Source: Endozoicomonas sp. SESOKO1 (GTDB lineage Bacteria; Pseudomonadota; Gammaproteobacteria; Pseudomonadales; Endozoicomonadaceae). Taken from it: a stretch of 38,852 nucleotides of DNA. A program made the position numbers and the translations under genes. The notes below the pieces were generated by a model, which worked only from the letters and a program-made list of their open reading frames with translations, had not been told where the DNA came from and searched no databases. Shown piece by piece: positions 23,883 to 33,611 of the stretch (its first letter is position 1; every line of letters starts with the position of its first letter). The stretch lies in NCBI RefSeq assembly GCF_024606265.1, contig NZ_JAHHPP010000017.1:1-38852 (forward strand), read 5' to 3'.

Positions 23883-24635
23883 TTAACGCATCAGGTTGAG
23901 CACACCTTTAATCAGTGCCAGAGAGCCTGACAATCCACACAAGATCATAATTCCCGGGTGCATAAAGCGCTCCCACCGTTTTAATGGAAGCTTCGTGCAT
24001 AGATAAAAACCCAGTAACGTACCAGGCATCAGAATGACGGATAACTTAAGCTGTTCCCAGCCAAAGTGACCCACAGCAATCATCGCGAGAATACTGATAG
24101 TACTCCCAAAAATAAAGTAGCCGGCGAGATTGGCCCTTATATTTCCGGCGTCCTCATGCTGCAGCACCAGTGCCATTGGCGGGCCACCAACGGAAGTAGA
24201 GCTGGCAAAGACTCCGGAAACCAGGCTGGCGAGAAACATTGCTGATCGGGTGGGTTTGATATTGAGTCGCGTAATGGAAACGAGCACTCCCAGTAACACA
24301 ACAACACCGACACAAATGGAAAGAGCCTCTTCAGAAACTAACGTCAAAAGCCAGATACCAATCACGGTACCGGGGATTCGACCAATGAATGCACTTTCCA
24401 ATCCACGAATATCCATGTTGTGTCGGTTTTTTGCTGCCATTAACAGGCATTGCACCAGCGTAGCCAGCATCAGTGGGCCTGGTATATAAAGAGGATTAAG
24501 CATCAATAACCACGGAGCGATGACCGCTCCCATGCCAAATCCAAACGCCGTTTGTATGACTGCTCCCAGTAAAGAGAGCAGCATAGCCGGAATGTATTCC
24601 ACTGAATGCTCCAGCACCGCTGTTCTGGGCGTCAA
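23883..24635 (-). CDS. TauE/SafE-family membrane transporter
   Basis: The 250-aa inner-membrane protein with 7-8 hydrophobic segments has the inverted-repeat pattern of the TauE/SafE (DUF81) family of sulfite/sulfoacetate and related anion exporters: [20 protein letters not shown] in the first half and [20 protein letters not shown] in the second. It starts at a TTG whose TTGA overlaps the gadB stop, so it is translationally coupled to glutamate decarboxylase. Substrate is unknown; the pairing suggests an anion linked to the GAD reaction, but this is inference. The usual GABA antiporter gadC is not present. Confidence 0.82.
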   Translation of the reverse strand: MTPRTAVLEHSVEYIPAMLLSLLGAVIQTAFGFGMGAVIAPWLLMLNPLYIPGPLMLATLVQCLLMAAKNRHNMDIRGLESAFIGRIPGTVIGIWLLTLVSEEALSICVGVVVLLGVLVSITRLNIKPTRSAMFLASLVSGVFASSTSVGGPPMALVLQHEDAGNIRANLAGYFIFGSTISILAMIAVGHFGWEQLKLSVILMPGTLLGFYLCTKLPLKRWERFMHPGIMILCGLSGSLALIKGVLNLMR

Positions 24636-26026
24636 TTATGGATATAACCAGTGGACTCTTCAGCATCGCTGGGCTTCTGGACAGGGTGCTCCTTGAAGTA
24701 TTCAATACAATGGTTCAGGTCGGCAATCAGTAAGTCGGCCAGGTCCCGGCTGAATCCGTGACGGACCAGGATGCGCATAATGACCAGGTCCTGTCGGTTG
24801 GCGGGCATGGAATAAGCGGCAATCTGCCAGCCTCTGCTACGGATCCGGTCTGAAAGGTCATAGAGATTAAAGCCGGGATTGACATCTTTTTTCAGTGACC
24901 AGCTCATGGCTGGAATGCCGCCTTTACCGTTGTAAATAATGTCAAAGAGCCCCATTTGCTCGATTTTACTGCTGAGATATTGAGCGGTGTCATAGCAGGC
25001 TTGCTGTATACGTCGATAGCCCTCTTTTCCAAGGCGCAGGAAGTTATAATATTGGGCAGCAATCTGTCCTCCGGGACGGGAAAAGTTCAGGGCAAAGGTG
25101 GGCATATCCCCCCCGAGATAATTAACCCTGAATATCAGATCCTCAGGCAGTTCTTCTTTGTCCCGCCAGACAACCCAGCCAACACCCAGGGGTGCCAGGC
25201 CAAACTTGTGTCCGGACGCATTAATGGATTTTACCCGGGGCAGGCGAAAGTCCCAGATCAGGTCGGGCTGGCAGAACGGCGCAAGAAAACCACCGCTGGC
25301 AGCATCCACATGGATGGGAATATCCAGTCCAGTGTCCTGCTGCAGTTTATCCAATGCCACACTGAATGCCTGAACATCTTCATACGCGCAGGTAAAGGTA
25401 ATCCCGAGTGTTGGCACTACACCAATGGTATTTTCATCACAGCGTTTGATGGCTTCCTCGGGAGTCATCACCAGGCGGTCACCTTCCAGAGGCACCTCTC
25501 TCAGTTCAATATCCCAATAGCGGGCAAATTTATGCCAGCAGATCTGAACAGGACCGCATATCAGGTTAGGCTTGTCGGCAGGTTTGCCCTGACTGAGCAT
25601 TTTTTGTCGCCAGCGCCATTTCATGGCAATGCCTCCCAGCATACAGGCCTCACTGGAGCCGGTGGTGGAGCAGCCCATGGTATTCATGGCACTGGGTGAG
25701 TTCCATAAATCGGCCAGAATATGGACACAGCGGCTTTCCAGCTCTGCTGTCTGTGGGTATTCGTCCTTGTCGATCATGTTCTTGTCGACACACTCATCCA
25801 TGATTTTGTGCACTTCTTCATCCAGCCATGTCTGGCAGAAAGTGGCGAGATTCTGGCGGGAGTTACCATCCAGCATGAGCTCGTCATGAACAATCTGATA
25901 AGCGTGCCGGGGCTCTTGCTGCTTTTCCGGCATTTTATATTTGGGCATGCTGACGGAGAGGTCGGACGACGCATAAATATCGTCAACCAGGTTATCCAGG
26001 ATATCATCGCGGTAGTGCAGTGGCAT
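24632..26026 (-). CDS. gadB: Glutamate decarboxylase
   Basis: The 464-aa PLP enzyme of the GadB class converts glutamate to GABA and CO2, consuming a proton (acid resistance, GABA supply). The PLP-binding Lys is in [10 protein letters not shown], with the upstream substrate-loop sequence HVDAASGGF and the N-terminal [17 protein letters not shown] cofactor loop. The length is close to E. coli GadA/B (466). A good ribosome site (GGAG, eight bases upstream) supports the ATG. It overlaps tauE/safE by four bases downstream. GABA production could matter in an animal-associated bacterium, an inference. Confidence 0.95.
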   Translation of the reverse strand: MPLHYRDDILDNLVDDIYASSDLSVSMPKYKMPEKQQEPRHAYQIVHDELMLDGNSRQNLATFCQTWLDEEVHKIMDECVDKNMIDKDEYPQTAELESRCVHILADLWNSPSAMNTMGCSTTGSSEACMLGGIAMKWRWRQKMLSQGKPADKPNLICGPVQICWHKFARYWDIELREVPLEGDRLVMTPEEAIKRCDENTIGVVPTLGITFTCAYEDVQAFSVALDKLQQDTGLDIPIHVDAASGGFLAPFCQPDLIWDFRLPRVKSINASGHKFGLAPLGVGWVVWRDKEELPEDLIFRVNYLGGDMPTFALNFSRPGGQIAAQYYNFLRLGKEGYRRIQQACYDTAQYLSSKIEQMGLFDIIYNGKGGIPAMSWSLKKDVNPGFNLYDLSDRIRSRGWQIAAYSMPANRQDLVIMRILVRHGFSRDLADLLIADLNHCIEYFKEHPVQKPSDAEESTGYIHN

Positions 26027-26160
26027 GATGTAAGCTCCAGGACCGATAGCTGATTATGTTCCAGCTGAATGCCGGTGTATTGACCCTCTGGAATCGATCA
26101 GAGCAAAAAGTCCATGTCGGACAAACACCAGCACTTCAGAGGTCTTTCAGGAAAAGGCAG

Positions 26161-26192
26161 GATGCATTGCCTGATATTTCAGGCAGTGCATC
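26161..26192 (-). promoter_or_regulatory. Hairpin in the gadB leader region
   Basis: GATGCATTGCCTGA (26161-26174) pairs with TCAGGCAGTGCATC (26179-26192), 14 bp with a single mismatch (a wobble pair in RNA) and a 4-base loop. It is 135 bp upstream of the gadB ATG. It may be an operator palindrome or a leader stem. Confidence 0.45.
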
Positions 26193-26506
26193 AAAAACCT
26201 GTCTGGAGTATAGACATGAATTGTCGCCTTGATGGGTAGTGCTGCTGTCAGAAATTAATGATGTAATAATGAGAGTTGTTCAAATCATTCAAAATCATAG
26301 AATGACTATCCTGATTTTGTTGATATACCCTGTTGTATTGAGCCGATAGTATTAATACGTCGTTCCATGGCGATACTGGCGGGAACCGGTATGGCTGGCT
26401 GACCTAAGCGCGGACTGTTATCGTTGCCTGTTCCAACAGACCGATGCTTCAGCAATGGACGAATGAGACTGCAGTATGCCCTGCAGACTCAGGTGGATGA
26501 TCAGCA

Positions 26507-26536
26507 AAAACCCCTGTCTTGTTACAGGGGTTTTTT
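26507..26536 (+). terminator. Intrinsic terminator upstream of deoC
   Basis: AAAACCCCTGT (26507-26517) pairs with ACAGGGGTTTT (26524-26534) and the T-run continues to 26536. It is the best-formed Rho-independent terminator in the window, 58 bp upstream of the deoC start and with no gene immediately before it. Either it ends an unseen short transcript, or it attenuates deo transcription. Confidence 0.85.
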
Positions 26537-26594
26537 GTATCTGCGCTATTCTCAATTACCTGTCATTGCTATTTTATCAAAGAGGGATTGCCCC

Positions 26595-27392
26595 ATGACC
26601 GATTTTAATGCCCGTAGTCGTCAGGCTCTGCAATTGATGGATCTTACATCCCTGAATGATGATGATACCCCGGAAAAAATCATTGAACTCTGTCATCAGG
26701 CGCGCACAGAAGCGGGTAACACGGCTGCTGTCTGTATCTATCCCCGTTTCATCCCTATTGCCCGTAAAACGCTGAATTCCCTTGGCCTCAATGACGTTAC
26801 CATTGCCACGGTAACCAACTTCCCTGCCGGTGATGATGATATTGATATCGCTGTCGCAGAAACCAAGGCGGCTGTCGCCTATGGTGCGGATGAAGTTGAC
26901 GTTGTATTCCCATACCGTGCCCTGATGGCCGGCAATGAAGAAGTTGGAGCCGAGCTGGTTCGCCGCTGCAAAGAGGCCTGTGGTGCTGACGCCGGTGGCC
27001 ACAAAAAAGTCTTGTTAAAAGTCATTATTGAAACCGGTGAGCTGAAGGATCCAGCCCTGATTCGCAAGGCCAGTGAAATCGCCATTGCTGCCGGAGCTGA
27101 TTTTATTAAAACATCTACTGGTAAGGTGCCGATCAATGCCACGCCTGAATCTGCACGTATCATGCTGGAAGCAATCCGCGACAGTGGTAACACCCAGGTT
27201 GGTTTCAAGCCTGCCGGTGGTATCAGAACCGCAGAAGACGCTGCATTCCACCTGGACCTGGCGGATGAAATCATGGGCGATGGCTGGGTAAACCGTCGTC
27301 ACTATCGGTTTGGTGCCAGCAGCCTGCTGGAGAATCTGTTGATTAGCCTGGGTTTGAAACATGGTGATACCACTGAAAGTGGCGGGTATTGA
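26595..27392 (+). CDS. deoC: Deoxyribose-phosphate aldolase
   Basis: The 265-aa TIM-barrel aldolase splits 2-deoxyribose 5-phosphate into glyceraldehyde 3-phosphate and acetaldehyde. The Schiff-base Lys is in FIKTSTGK and the second Lys in [26 protein letters not shown] is also typical. The ATG at 26595 is used because AGAGGG lies eight bases upstream and it gives a length close to E. coli DeoC (259); the open frame extends further upstream through the terminator, which is not coding. First gene of deoCABD; deoA starts two bases after its stop. Confidence 0.95.
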   Translation: MTDFNARSRQALQLMDLTSLNDDDTPEKIIELCHQARTEAGNTAAVCIYPRFIPIARKTLNSLGLNDVTIATVTNFPAGDDDIDIAVAETKAAVAYGADEVDVVFPYRALMAGNEEVGAELVRRCKEACGADAGGHKKVLLKVIIETGELKDPALIRKASEIAIAAGADFIKTSTGKVPINATPESARIMLEAIRDSGNTQVGFKPAGGIRTAEDAAFHLDLADEIMGDGWVNRRHYRFGASSLLENLLISLGLKHGDTTESGGY

Positions 27393-27394
27393 TT

Positions 27395-28711
27395 ATGTTT
27401 CTGCCACAAGAAGTCATTCGTCGTAAGCGGGAAGGTGAGGCACTCAGCGAGCAGGAGATTCGCAGTTTTATTGAAGGTGTTACGGATAACTCGGTGTCGG
27501 AAGGCCAGATCGGTGCTCTCGCCATGGCCGTGTACTTTCAGGGGATGAATATTGATGAGCGAATTGCCCTGACCTGTGCGATGCGCGACTCAGGAGAGGT
27601 GATGGACTGGTCATCAGACCATCTCCCCGGGCCCATACTGGACAAACATTCCACCGGTGGTGTTGGCGATGTGGTCAGCCTGATGCTTGGTCCCATGATT
27701 GCCGCCTGTGGCGGCTTTGTTCCGATGATTTCAGGTCGAGGCCTTGGGCATACCGGAGGCACGCTGGACAAGCTGGACAGTATTCCCGGCTATACGACCA
27801 GTGCCTCAGAATTGCTGTTTCGTAAAGTGGTCAAAGAGACCGGTGTGGCCATTGTCGGCCAGACCGGCGAGTTAGCACCTGCGGATAAACGGATTTATGG
27901 TGTTCGTGACGTGACCGCAACGGTCGAATCCATTGCCATGATTACCGCCTCCATTCTGTCGAAAAAACTGGCCGAGGGGCTGGATGCCCTGGTGATGGAT
28001 GTTAAGGTGGGCAGCGGTGCCTTTATGCCAACCTTTGAGCAGTCGGTGGAACTGGCGCAGAGTATCGTTCTGGTAGCCAACGGGGCCGGGGTGAAAACGA
28101 CGGCATTGCTGACGGATATGAACCAGTGTCTTGCCTCTTCTGCGGGCAATGCCGTTGAAGTGCGCGAAGCCGTTCAGTTCCTCACCGGTAAATATCGCAA
28201 TGAGCGCCTGCTGGAAATTACCATGGCCCAATCCGCAGAGCTGCTGGTATCCGGCGGCCTGGCTGGTGGCATTGAGCAGGCCAGGGAAAAACTGCAGTCA
28301 GTGCTGGATAATGGCCGGGCGGCAGAAATTTTCGGCAAGATGGTGCACGGTCTGGGTGGCCCATCTGACTTTGTTGAACATTATGACCGTTACCTGCCCG
28401 GTGCTGCCATCATCAAGCCCGTATTCATAGAGGCAGAGGGTTATCTTGCCGCCATGGACACCCGGGAAGTGGGGATGGCCGTGGTGCAGTTGGGCGGTGG
28501 GCGAAAAGTCGCTTCTGATACGATTGATTATGGAGTAGGCTTCACTGACATTTGCCGGTTGGGTGACAGGATTGATCCATCAAAGCCGATAGCCATGCTC
28601 CATGCCAGTTCAGAAGCGTCATGGAACCGGGCTGCAGATATGTTTCGCGGTGCACTCAGTTTTGCTGAACAGATGCCGCAACCCCATTATCTGGTTTACA
28701 AACAGCCTTGA
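27395..28711 (+). CDS. deoA: Thymidine phosphorylase
   Basis: The 438-aa enzyme converts thymidine and phosphate to thymine and deoxyribose 1-phosphate. The start [14 protein letters not shown] and the signature KHSTGGVGD (phosphate-binding loop), [16 protein letters not shown] and [10 protein letters not shown] follow the E. coli protein (440 aa) closely. The ATG at 27395 is chosen over a TTG two codons earlier; the two-base gap from deoC implies coupled translation. Conserved sequence and length suggest an active enzyme. Confidence 0.96.
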   Translation: MFLPQEVIRRKREGEALSEQEIRSFIEGVTDNSVSEGQIGALAMAVYFQGMNIDERIALTCAMRDSGEVMDWSSDHLPGPILDKHSTGGVGDVVSLMLGPMIAACGGFVPMISGRGLGHTGGTLDKLDSIPGYTTSASELLFRKVVKETGVAIVGQTGELAPADKRIYGVRDVTATVESIAMITASILSKKLAEGLDALVMDVKVGSGAFMPTFEQSVELAQSIVLVANGAGVKTTALLTDMNQCLASSAGNAVEVREAVQFLTGKYRNERLLEITMAQSAELLVSGGLAGGIEQAREKLQSVLDNGRAAEIFGKMVHGLGGPSDFVEHYDRYLPGAAIIKPVFIEAEGYLAAMDTREVGMAVVQLGGGRKVASDTIDYGVGFTDICRLGDRIDPSKPIAMLHASSEASWNRAADMFRGALSFAEQMPQPHYLVYKQP

Positions 28712-28810
28712 GCGGAAAATGCACATTCGAGTCATGAGTTTGTAACAAGCCAGAAGGTGCATTGTTATCAACCAGTAGCTGTCATAACCATGGCAGGTCA
28801 GGAGGAGCGA

Positions 28811-30040
28811 ATGAAACGTGCCATTATCCTTGTGATGGATTCATTCGGTATTGGAGCCACTGAAGACGCTGATAAATTTGGTGATGTTGGCTCCAACACA
28901 ATTGGACATATTGCCCGGGCTTGTGCCGATGGCGACGCAGATATTGGACGAAAAGGACCGTTAACCCTCCCGGAGCTGTCCGGTCTTGGTCTGGTTCACG
29001 CTGCCAGGGATGCCTGTGGTGAATTTCCCCGGGGGATGGTCAATGATATGCCGATTATCGGTGCTTATGGCTATGCCAGAGAACTCTCCAGCGGCAAGGA
29101 TACTCCCAGTGGCCATTGGGAAATGGCGGGTGTTCCGGTTCTGTTTGAGTGGGGTTATTTTCGCAATGAGAAAAACAGTTTCCCGCAGGAGCTGCTGGAT
29201 GAGTTGATCGAAAAGGCCAGACTTCCGGGAGTTCTGGGTAACTGTCATGCCTCGGGTACCAGTATTCTGGAAGCGCTGGGTGAAGAACACATGAAAACCG
29301 GCAAGCCGATTGTCTACACATCGGCTGATAGCGTATTTCAGATTGCCTGCCATGAAGAAACGTTTGGCCTGGACCGTCTGCTTGAAGTCTGTCAGATTGC
29401 CCGTGAGATTCTTGAACCATACAACATTGGACGTGTGATTGCCCGCCCATTCATTGGTGATGATGCAGGCGACTTCCAGCGCACGGGTAATCGTCGGGAC
29501 TTTTCGGTATTGCCTCCGGCACCTACGGTACTGGATAAGCTGGTGGCCAGTGGCGGAGAAGTGGTCAGTGTTGGCAAGATTGCCGATATCTTTGCCAACC
29601 AGGGGATTACCAGAAAGGTAAAGGCAACGGGTATTCCTGCCCTTTTTGAAGCAACCCGTGAAGTACTGATTGAAGCGGGTGACCGAACCATTATATTCAC
29701 CAATTTTGTCGATTTTGATTCTTCGTTCGGTCACCGCAGGGATGTCGCCGGTTACGCTGGCGCACTGGAACAGCTGGATGCCATGCTGCCAGACCTGTTT
29801 TATTATATGGGCGACGATGATCTTCTGATTATCACTGCAGACCACGGTTGTGACCCGACCTGGCCCGGAACGGATCATACCCGTGAACACATTCCTGTTC
29901 TGGTATTCAGCAAGAAGTTGATTCCCTGCTCACTGGGTCAGCGGGAAACCTTTGCCGATATCGGACAGACACTGGCCAGTTACTTTGCACTGGAGCCTAT
30001 GGACTACGGCACATCCTTTTTGCCTGAGATCTTTGAGTAA
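28811..30040 (+). CDS. deoB: Phosphopentomutase
   Basis: The 409-aa alkaline-phosphatase-superfamily enzyme interconverts (deoxy)ribose 1- and 5-phosphate. Mn-binding motifs include [12 protein letters not shown] at the N-terminus, and [20 protein letters not shown] near the C-terminus; [10 protein letters not shown] contains the phosphorylated Thr. The ATG at 28811 is preceded by CAGGAGG at a good distance, so the longer upstream frame is not used. It sits 99 bp after deoA; the intervening bases hold only a weak GTGCATT inverted repeat. Third gene of the deo cluster. Confidence 0.96.
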   Translation: MKRAIILVMDSFGIGATEDADKFGDVGSNTIGHIARACADGDADIGRKGPLTLPELSGLGLVHAARDACGEFPRGMVNDMPIIGAYGYARELSSGKDTPSGHWEMAGVPVLFEWGYFRNEKNSFPQELLDELIEKARLPGVLGNCHASGTSILEALGEEHMKTGKPIVYTSADSVFQIACHEETFGLDRLLEVCQIAREILEPYNIGRVIARPFIGDDAGDFQRTGNRRDFSVLPPAPTVLDKLVASGGEVVSVGKIADIFANQGITRKVKATGIPALFEATREVLIEAGDRTIIFTNFVDFDSSFGHRRDVAGYAGALEQLDAMLPDLFYYMGDDDLLIITADHGCDPTWPGTDHTREHIPVLVFSKKLIPCSLGQRETFADIGQTLASYFALEPMDYGTSFLPEIFE

Positions 30041-30068
30041 GGCTAAGTTTCAGCCATAGACAGCTATG

Positions 30069-30097
30069 CGCATCAGGGAGCCATCCTTGATGCGTTT
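30069..30097 (+). terminator. Weak stem-loop between deoB and deoD
   Basis: CGCATCA (30069-30075) pairs with TGATGCG (30088-30094), followed by TTTT. The short stem and T-run could reduce readthrough or stabilise the deoCAB transcript; deoD begins 36 bp later. Confidence 0.4.
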
Positions 30098-30133
30098 TGA
30101 TCGTCGTGTTTTATTGAGAACGAGGATTTAACC

Positions 30134-30835
30134 ATGACACCTCATATTAATGCCAGGCCCGGAGCCTTTGCTGATGTCTGCCTGATGCCCGGCGATCCCC
30201 TGCGAGCCAGGCATATCGCAGAAACCTTCCTGGAAGGTGCTGAACAGGTAACGGATGTTCGCAACATGCTGGGCTTTACCGGAACCTATCAGGGTGTCAA
30301 AGTGTCCGTCATGGGCTCAGGTATGGGCATTCCTTCAGCGTCTATTTACTACAAAGAGCTGATTACCGAGTACGGTGTCAAGAGCCTGATCCGTGTTGGT
30401 TCCTGCGGTGCTATTTCCAGGGATGTTCAGGTGCGTGACATAGTCATCGGTATGGGTGCCTGTACTGACTCCAAAGTGAATCGCATGCGCTTCAAGGACC
30501 ATGACTTTGCGGCGATTGCCGATTACGGGCTGCTGGAAAATGCCGTTAACTCTGCCCGTGCCATGAGCCTGCCGGTTAAAGTGGGCAACCTGTTCTCTGC
30601 GGACCTGTTCTACAACCCGGATCCTTCCATGTTTGACACTATGGAAAAATACGGCGTTCTGGGTGTAGAGATGGAAGCGGCCGGCCTCTACGGTGTTTGC
30701 GCTGAGTTTGGTGCCCGGGGGCTGGCAATCTGTACCGTCAGCGACCACATCCGTACCGGTGAAGCTCTGCCACCAGAGGACCGTCAGTCAACGTTCAATG
30801 AGATGGTTGAAGTCGCTCTGAAGTCATTGCTGTAA
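30134..30835 (+). CDS. deoD: Purine nucleoside phosphorylase (DeoD type)
   Basis: The 233-aa hexameric enzyme cleaves purine (deoxy)nucleosides to base and sugar 1-phosphate. Family motifs are [10 protein letters not shown] (phosphate), [30 protein letters not shown] (ribose) and TVSDHI with the catalytic Asp. Length is close to E. coli DeoD (239). GAGGA seven bases upstream marks the start. Together with deoCAB it completes breakdown of purine deoxynucleosides to glycolytic intermediates. The order deoC-A-B-D is that of E. coli. Confidence 0.95.
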   Translation: MTPHINARPGAFADVCLMPGDPLRARHIAETFLEGAEQVTDVRNMLGFTGTYQGVKVSVMGSGMGIPSASIYYKELITEYGVKSLIRVGSCGAISRDVQVRDIVIGMGACTDSKVNRMRFKDHDFAAIADYGLLENAVNSARAMSLPVKVGNLFSADLFYNPDPSMFDTMEKYGVLGVEMEAAGLYGVCAEFGARGLAICTVSDHIRTGEALPPEDRQSTFNEMVEVALKSLL

Positions 30836-30867
30836 TTCAGCATTTATCCTGAGTAACTATCTTGAAC

Positions 30868-30921
30868 AACAGAGAGCATAAAAGACGACGAGAAGCTTTT
30901 GTTTCCTTTGTGCTCTCTGTT
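30868..30921. repeat. 11-bp inverted repeat after deoD
   Basis: AACAGAGAGCA (30868-30878) pairs with TGCTCTCTGTT (30911-30921) across 32 bases. It lies 32 bp past the deoD stop and may end the deo transcript, although there is no T-run. The rest of the gap to 31026 has repeated CTGTTGT-like bases and no gene. Confidence 0.4.
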
Positions 30922-31026
30922 ATGCAACTGTTGTATACCTGTTGTGTAACTGTGGTGCAACACATCATCTTCCCTCGAAGTTGTGTGAGTCCAACACGCT
31001 TTATTTGCTTTGCTATCCATCAGAAT

Positions 31027-32517
31027 CTATTGAGCCCAGTGAGCTATGCCTGCTTGACGCCGCTCTTGAAGGTGGGTTTCAAACACCTCATGGGTAAATT
31101 TCTCCAGACTCCGCAGACCCGGATCGGTATCACTGTGAATAAAATCCTCAATTCTGCTCAGATCACTGTCTGGTATGGAAAAATCGGCAAGGTCTTCAGA
31201 AATTGACTGATAACTCTTTAGCATTTTGGGAATCATTAAGTGGAATGCTATTTCCTGCCTGGCCTGGTTGGAAAAACCATCAAACTGGATTTTCTCCAGC
31301 CTGGAAGCCATCGCCAGTAGCTGTTGATTTTGAGTGCTGATGGAATGAATGTCAGTATTTCCCGCCAGTATGATGGTATCGGGAAGATGAATATTGGTTC
31401 TCAGGTAAGGGCTGTAAAAAAAGCGATAGGTGGGATCCAGTATTTTCAGGAAAAATGCCAGAACATCCTGAGATTGTTTATCGCTTCCCATAAAAAGGCG
31501 ATCGAACTCATCAATCAGCAGAACTTGATTATTATGGTTTATATCCTGATTGGAAGTCGTATTGGCAATAATGGCTTCTAATAGTGATCCGGGCTTTGCT
31601 TCCTGACTGTCAGGAGCAGTCCCGATGATGTCATCAATATTGGCACTGTCCAGGGTTAAGGTAGCAAGATTAGTATCCATTGCCCTGGCAAGATGTTCTG
31701 CTGCAAACGTTTTGCCCGTGCCCGGGGGACCGTAGAAATAAACCGGATAGTGTCCCTCTGGTCTGGGAGACATTTTCTGAATCATAATTTCAGAGAAGGC
31801 CAGTCGGTATAGTCTGTCTTTCAGTGTGGTTGAAAAGTGCAATAGCTTTTCATTGGCCAGGCTCTGATTAAATTCAAGGGGCTTGGCATACACAGGAAGT
31901 CGTAGAACCTTATCCATGACCCTGATTAATTTGTCATACTGTTCAACGCTTTCGGTTTGCCAGAAACGATAAAAGACAGACTCTTCCAGGTAGGCTCGGG
32001 TAACCTGGTCGAGAAGGTGTCTTTTAGCGCCATACTCAATAACAAGATCGGCTTCAGGCAGGCGGGGAGGCTCTCTCATGTAGTAAAACTGCTCTCCTAT
32101 ACCAATCAATAAAAAGCCTGCCAGGGTCAAAATCACCGGAGATGCACTGGATAATATTGCGCCAGACAGGTGTGACGGTAATTGCCCCAGCAACAGTCCG
32201 GTGGCTGCCAGAGGCATACCACCATAAACGCCATACTTTTTAATTTGCGTTTGAGCGTATTCAACTGATATGTCATTTAATGCTTTTTTTGTTCCCTGAC
32301 GACCTTGTTTCACTTGCTCTTCAATGTTCAGGTCATGATAGTTGGCCAATGTTTCGAAAGAATCGATCCTGTCGAAAAAGCGCTCTTCAAACATATAATT
32401 CCGGATGCTTTTTCTTTGGGACCAGATATTGGTAAATTCTTCTGCATTCACCAGTTTGATACCGATGGCATTGGTAAAGAGTAATAAAACAATAAGGAAT
32501 TGTTGTAACGGTTTCAT
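31027..32517 (-). CDS. Membrane-linked AAA+ ATPase
   Basis: The 496-aa protein has a C-terminal AAA+ module: Walker A GPPGTGKT (263-270), Walker B VLLIDEFDR (332-340) and a sensor-1-like Asn in ILAGNTD (about 387), with SRLEKI after it. The first 25 residues form a signal-peptide or signal-anchor sequence (LQQFLIVLLLFTNAIG, then VNAEEF), and a long hydrophobic hairpin spans about 101-145. The AAA module is expected in the cytoplasm, with a roughly 70-residue charged loop facing outward, although topology is uncertain. It is not FtsH (no zinc protease motif) and not Lon. AGGA six or seven bases upstream supports the start. Client unknown. Confidence 0.8.
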   Translation of the reverse strand: MKPLQQFLIVLLLFTNAIGIKLVNAEEFTNIWSQRKSIRNYMFEERFFDRIDSFETLANYHDLNIEEQVKQGRQGTKKALNDISVEYAQTQIKKYGVYGGMPLAATGLLLGQLPSHLSGAILSSASPVILTLAGFLLIGIGEQFYYMREPPRLPEADLVIEYGAKRHLLDQVTRAYLEESVFYRFWQTESVEQYDKLIRVMDKVLRLPVYAKPLEFNQSLANEKLLHFSTTLKDRLYRLAFSEIMIQKMSPRPEGHYPVYFYGPPGTGKTFAAEHLARAMDTNLATLTLDSANIDDIIGTAPDSQEAKPGSLLEAIIANTTSNQDINHNNQVLLIDEFDRLFMGSDKQSQDVLAFFLKILDPTYRFFYSPYLRTNIHLPDTIILAGNTDIHSISTQNQQLLAMASRLEKIQFDGFSNQARQEIAFHLMIPKMLKSYQSISEDLADFSIPDSDLSRIEDFIHSDTDPGLRSLEKFTHEVFETHLQERRQAGIAHWAQ

Positions 32518-32729
32518 TATTCATCCTGAAGCGGCCAGATCATTATTTTGATTTCATTAAAGCAGCTTGGACTTTCCATAAAATAATTGGTTCCATAGAA
32601 CTGGTTCTGAAATGACCTCATTATTTGCAGGCTCTGATTGCCTTTTATTGATGGTCAGTGCAGAAAAGTGTTTCTCTTGTTCCCACGGGAGTGAGGTGTC
32701 TATGTATAACCGGGCCTGGCTTCTGGTTA

Positions 32730-32762
32730 TCCCTCCTGAATTGACTCACTATTCAGGAGGGA
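32730..32762 (-). terminator. Perfect 12-bp hairpin after the META lipoprotein gene
   Basis: TCCCTCCTGAAT (32730-32741) pairs with 32751-32762 around a 9-base loop, starting seven bases past the stop codon. There is no T-run, so it may act as a weak terminator or 3' stabiliser. Confidence 0.5.
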
Positions 32763-32769
32763 AAGAGGG

Positions 32770-33402
32770 TTACTGATTGTCAACCCACTCCTGCTCTACC
32801 ACCAGGTCCAGTATCCAACGCTTGCTGGAGGCATCAGCTGGCGGGTTTGGAACATCAAACTCTTTGATTCTGAGACGATAAGCCGTCCCGGGGGTAAACT
32901 CAAAACCTTCGATATTTCCATAAAACAAGGTCCAGGGATCTTCTTCAGACTCCCGAATCTGCAGGCACTCCATTGGGGCTATGCCAGTACATTGAGTTTT
33001 TTCCGGTGCGACATAAATAAAGCGGGTCACGCCATCTTCCATATTGGGCTGCTTGTTAAAGACATAGCTGGACGTATTGGTGCTGAGTATCAGCTGGTCT
33101 CCAGACATCTGAACCCTGGGCTTATCACCCAATAGCTGTTTCAGGGCTTCTTCCTTTTTGGCCGCTTCGCCATGACACATCATCAGGGTACTGGCGAGCT
33201 GCTCGACGACCAGCTGATCGCCATACATTTTGACCGAGCCAATCAGGCGGTTGCAGCCAGCATTGGCGGCAATGCGATCATTTTTGATATCCAGGGTAAT
33301 GGGAGATGCAGGGCCGACTTCCTGCCATCGACCTTCAGGCAAGGTATTACAGGCGGTCAGAAGTACAGACATAGCCACAACCCCAAATTGAACTGGTTTC
33401 AT
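32770..33402 (-). CDS. META/DUF4377 lipoprotein (HslJ-like)
   Basis: The 210-aa protein has a lipoprotein signal (VLLTAC, Cys18), a META domain (about 25-115) with IAANAGCNRLIGS and LASTLMMCHGEA typical of HslJ, and a second domain (about 128-200) with IYVAPEKTQCTGIAPMECLQ and GFEFTPGTAYRLRIKE typical of DUF4377. This combination is found in outer-membrane lipoproteins of unknown role, with HslJ linked to stress and novobiocin resistance. GGAG six bases upstream supports the start. A perfect hairpin follows the stop. Confidence 0.87.
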   Translation of the reverse strand: MKPVQFGVVAMSVLLTACNTLPEGRWQEVGPASPITLDIKNDRIAANAGCNRLIGSVKMYGDQLVVEQLASTLMMCHGEAAKKEEALKQLLGDKPRVQMSGDQLILSTNTSSYVFNKQPNMEDGVTRFIYVAPEKTQCTGIAPMECLQIRESEEDPWTLFYGNIEGFEFTPGTAYRLRIKEFDVPNPPADASSKRWILDLVVEQEWVDNQ

Positions 33403-33532
33403 TGATTACTCCATTGGATTACTGCAAAAAATCATTGATATTTTTACAAAGAGAGGGGGAAATATGAAATCAAATATGTCGGGCTACAGGAAAGAAGTAC
33501 CGTTTACTGGTACTGATTTTATCGGAGTGTTA

Positions 33533-33583
33533 TTAGCAGCCTAACCATACAAAATGGATCATTTCATATGGTTAGCCGCTTAA
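33533..33583. repeat. REP-like palindrome, copy B
   Basis: Imperfect hairpin: CTAACCATA (33541-33549) pairs with TATGGTTAG (33567-33575), with outer AGCAGC/CCGCT and an inner AAATG/CATTT stem. The right arm CATATGGTTAGCCGCTTA matches copy A near truC in 15 of 18 bases. It lies 29 bp past the OprD porin stop and may act as its terminator. Confidence 0.7.
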
Positions 33584-33611
33584 GGATGAACGGTGATCTG
33601 GTAGCATAGTA

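Larger units (their letters stand above)
26027..26594. other. 568-bp divergent region between gadB and deoC
   Basis: This should contain both promoters. It holds two hairpins listed separately (26161-26192 and 26507-26536). The stretch 26230-26500 has no open frame of note and is unexplained; the terminator at its end means an upstream transcript could be a small RNA or an attenuated deo leader. No convincing sigma-70 boxes were fixed. Confidence 0.4.

Noticed and set aside
24956-25699. 247-codon plus-strand frame
   Set aside because: Antisense to gadB; no family signal.
28961-29890. 309-codon minus-strand frame
   Set aside because: Antisense to deoB, which has unambiguous motifs.
30862-31206. 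114-codon frame after deoD
   Set aside because: Overlaps the AAA+ gene end, contains repeat-like sequence and has no recognisable motif.
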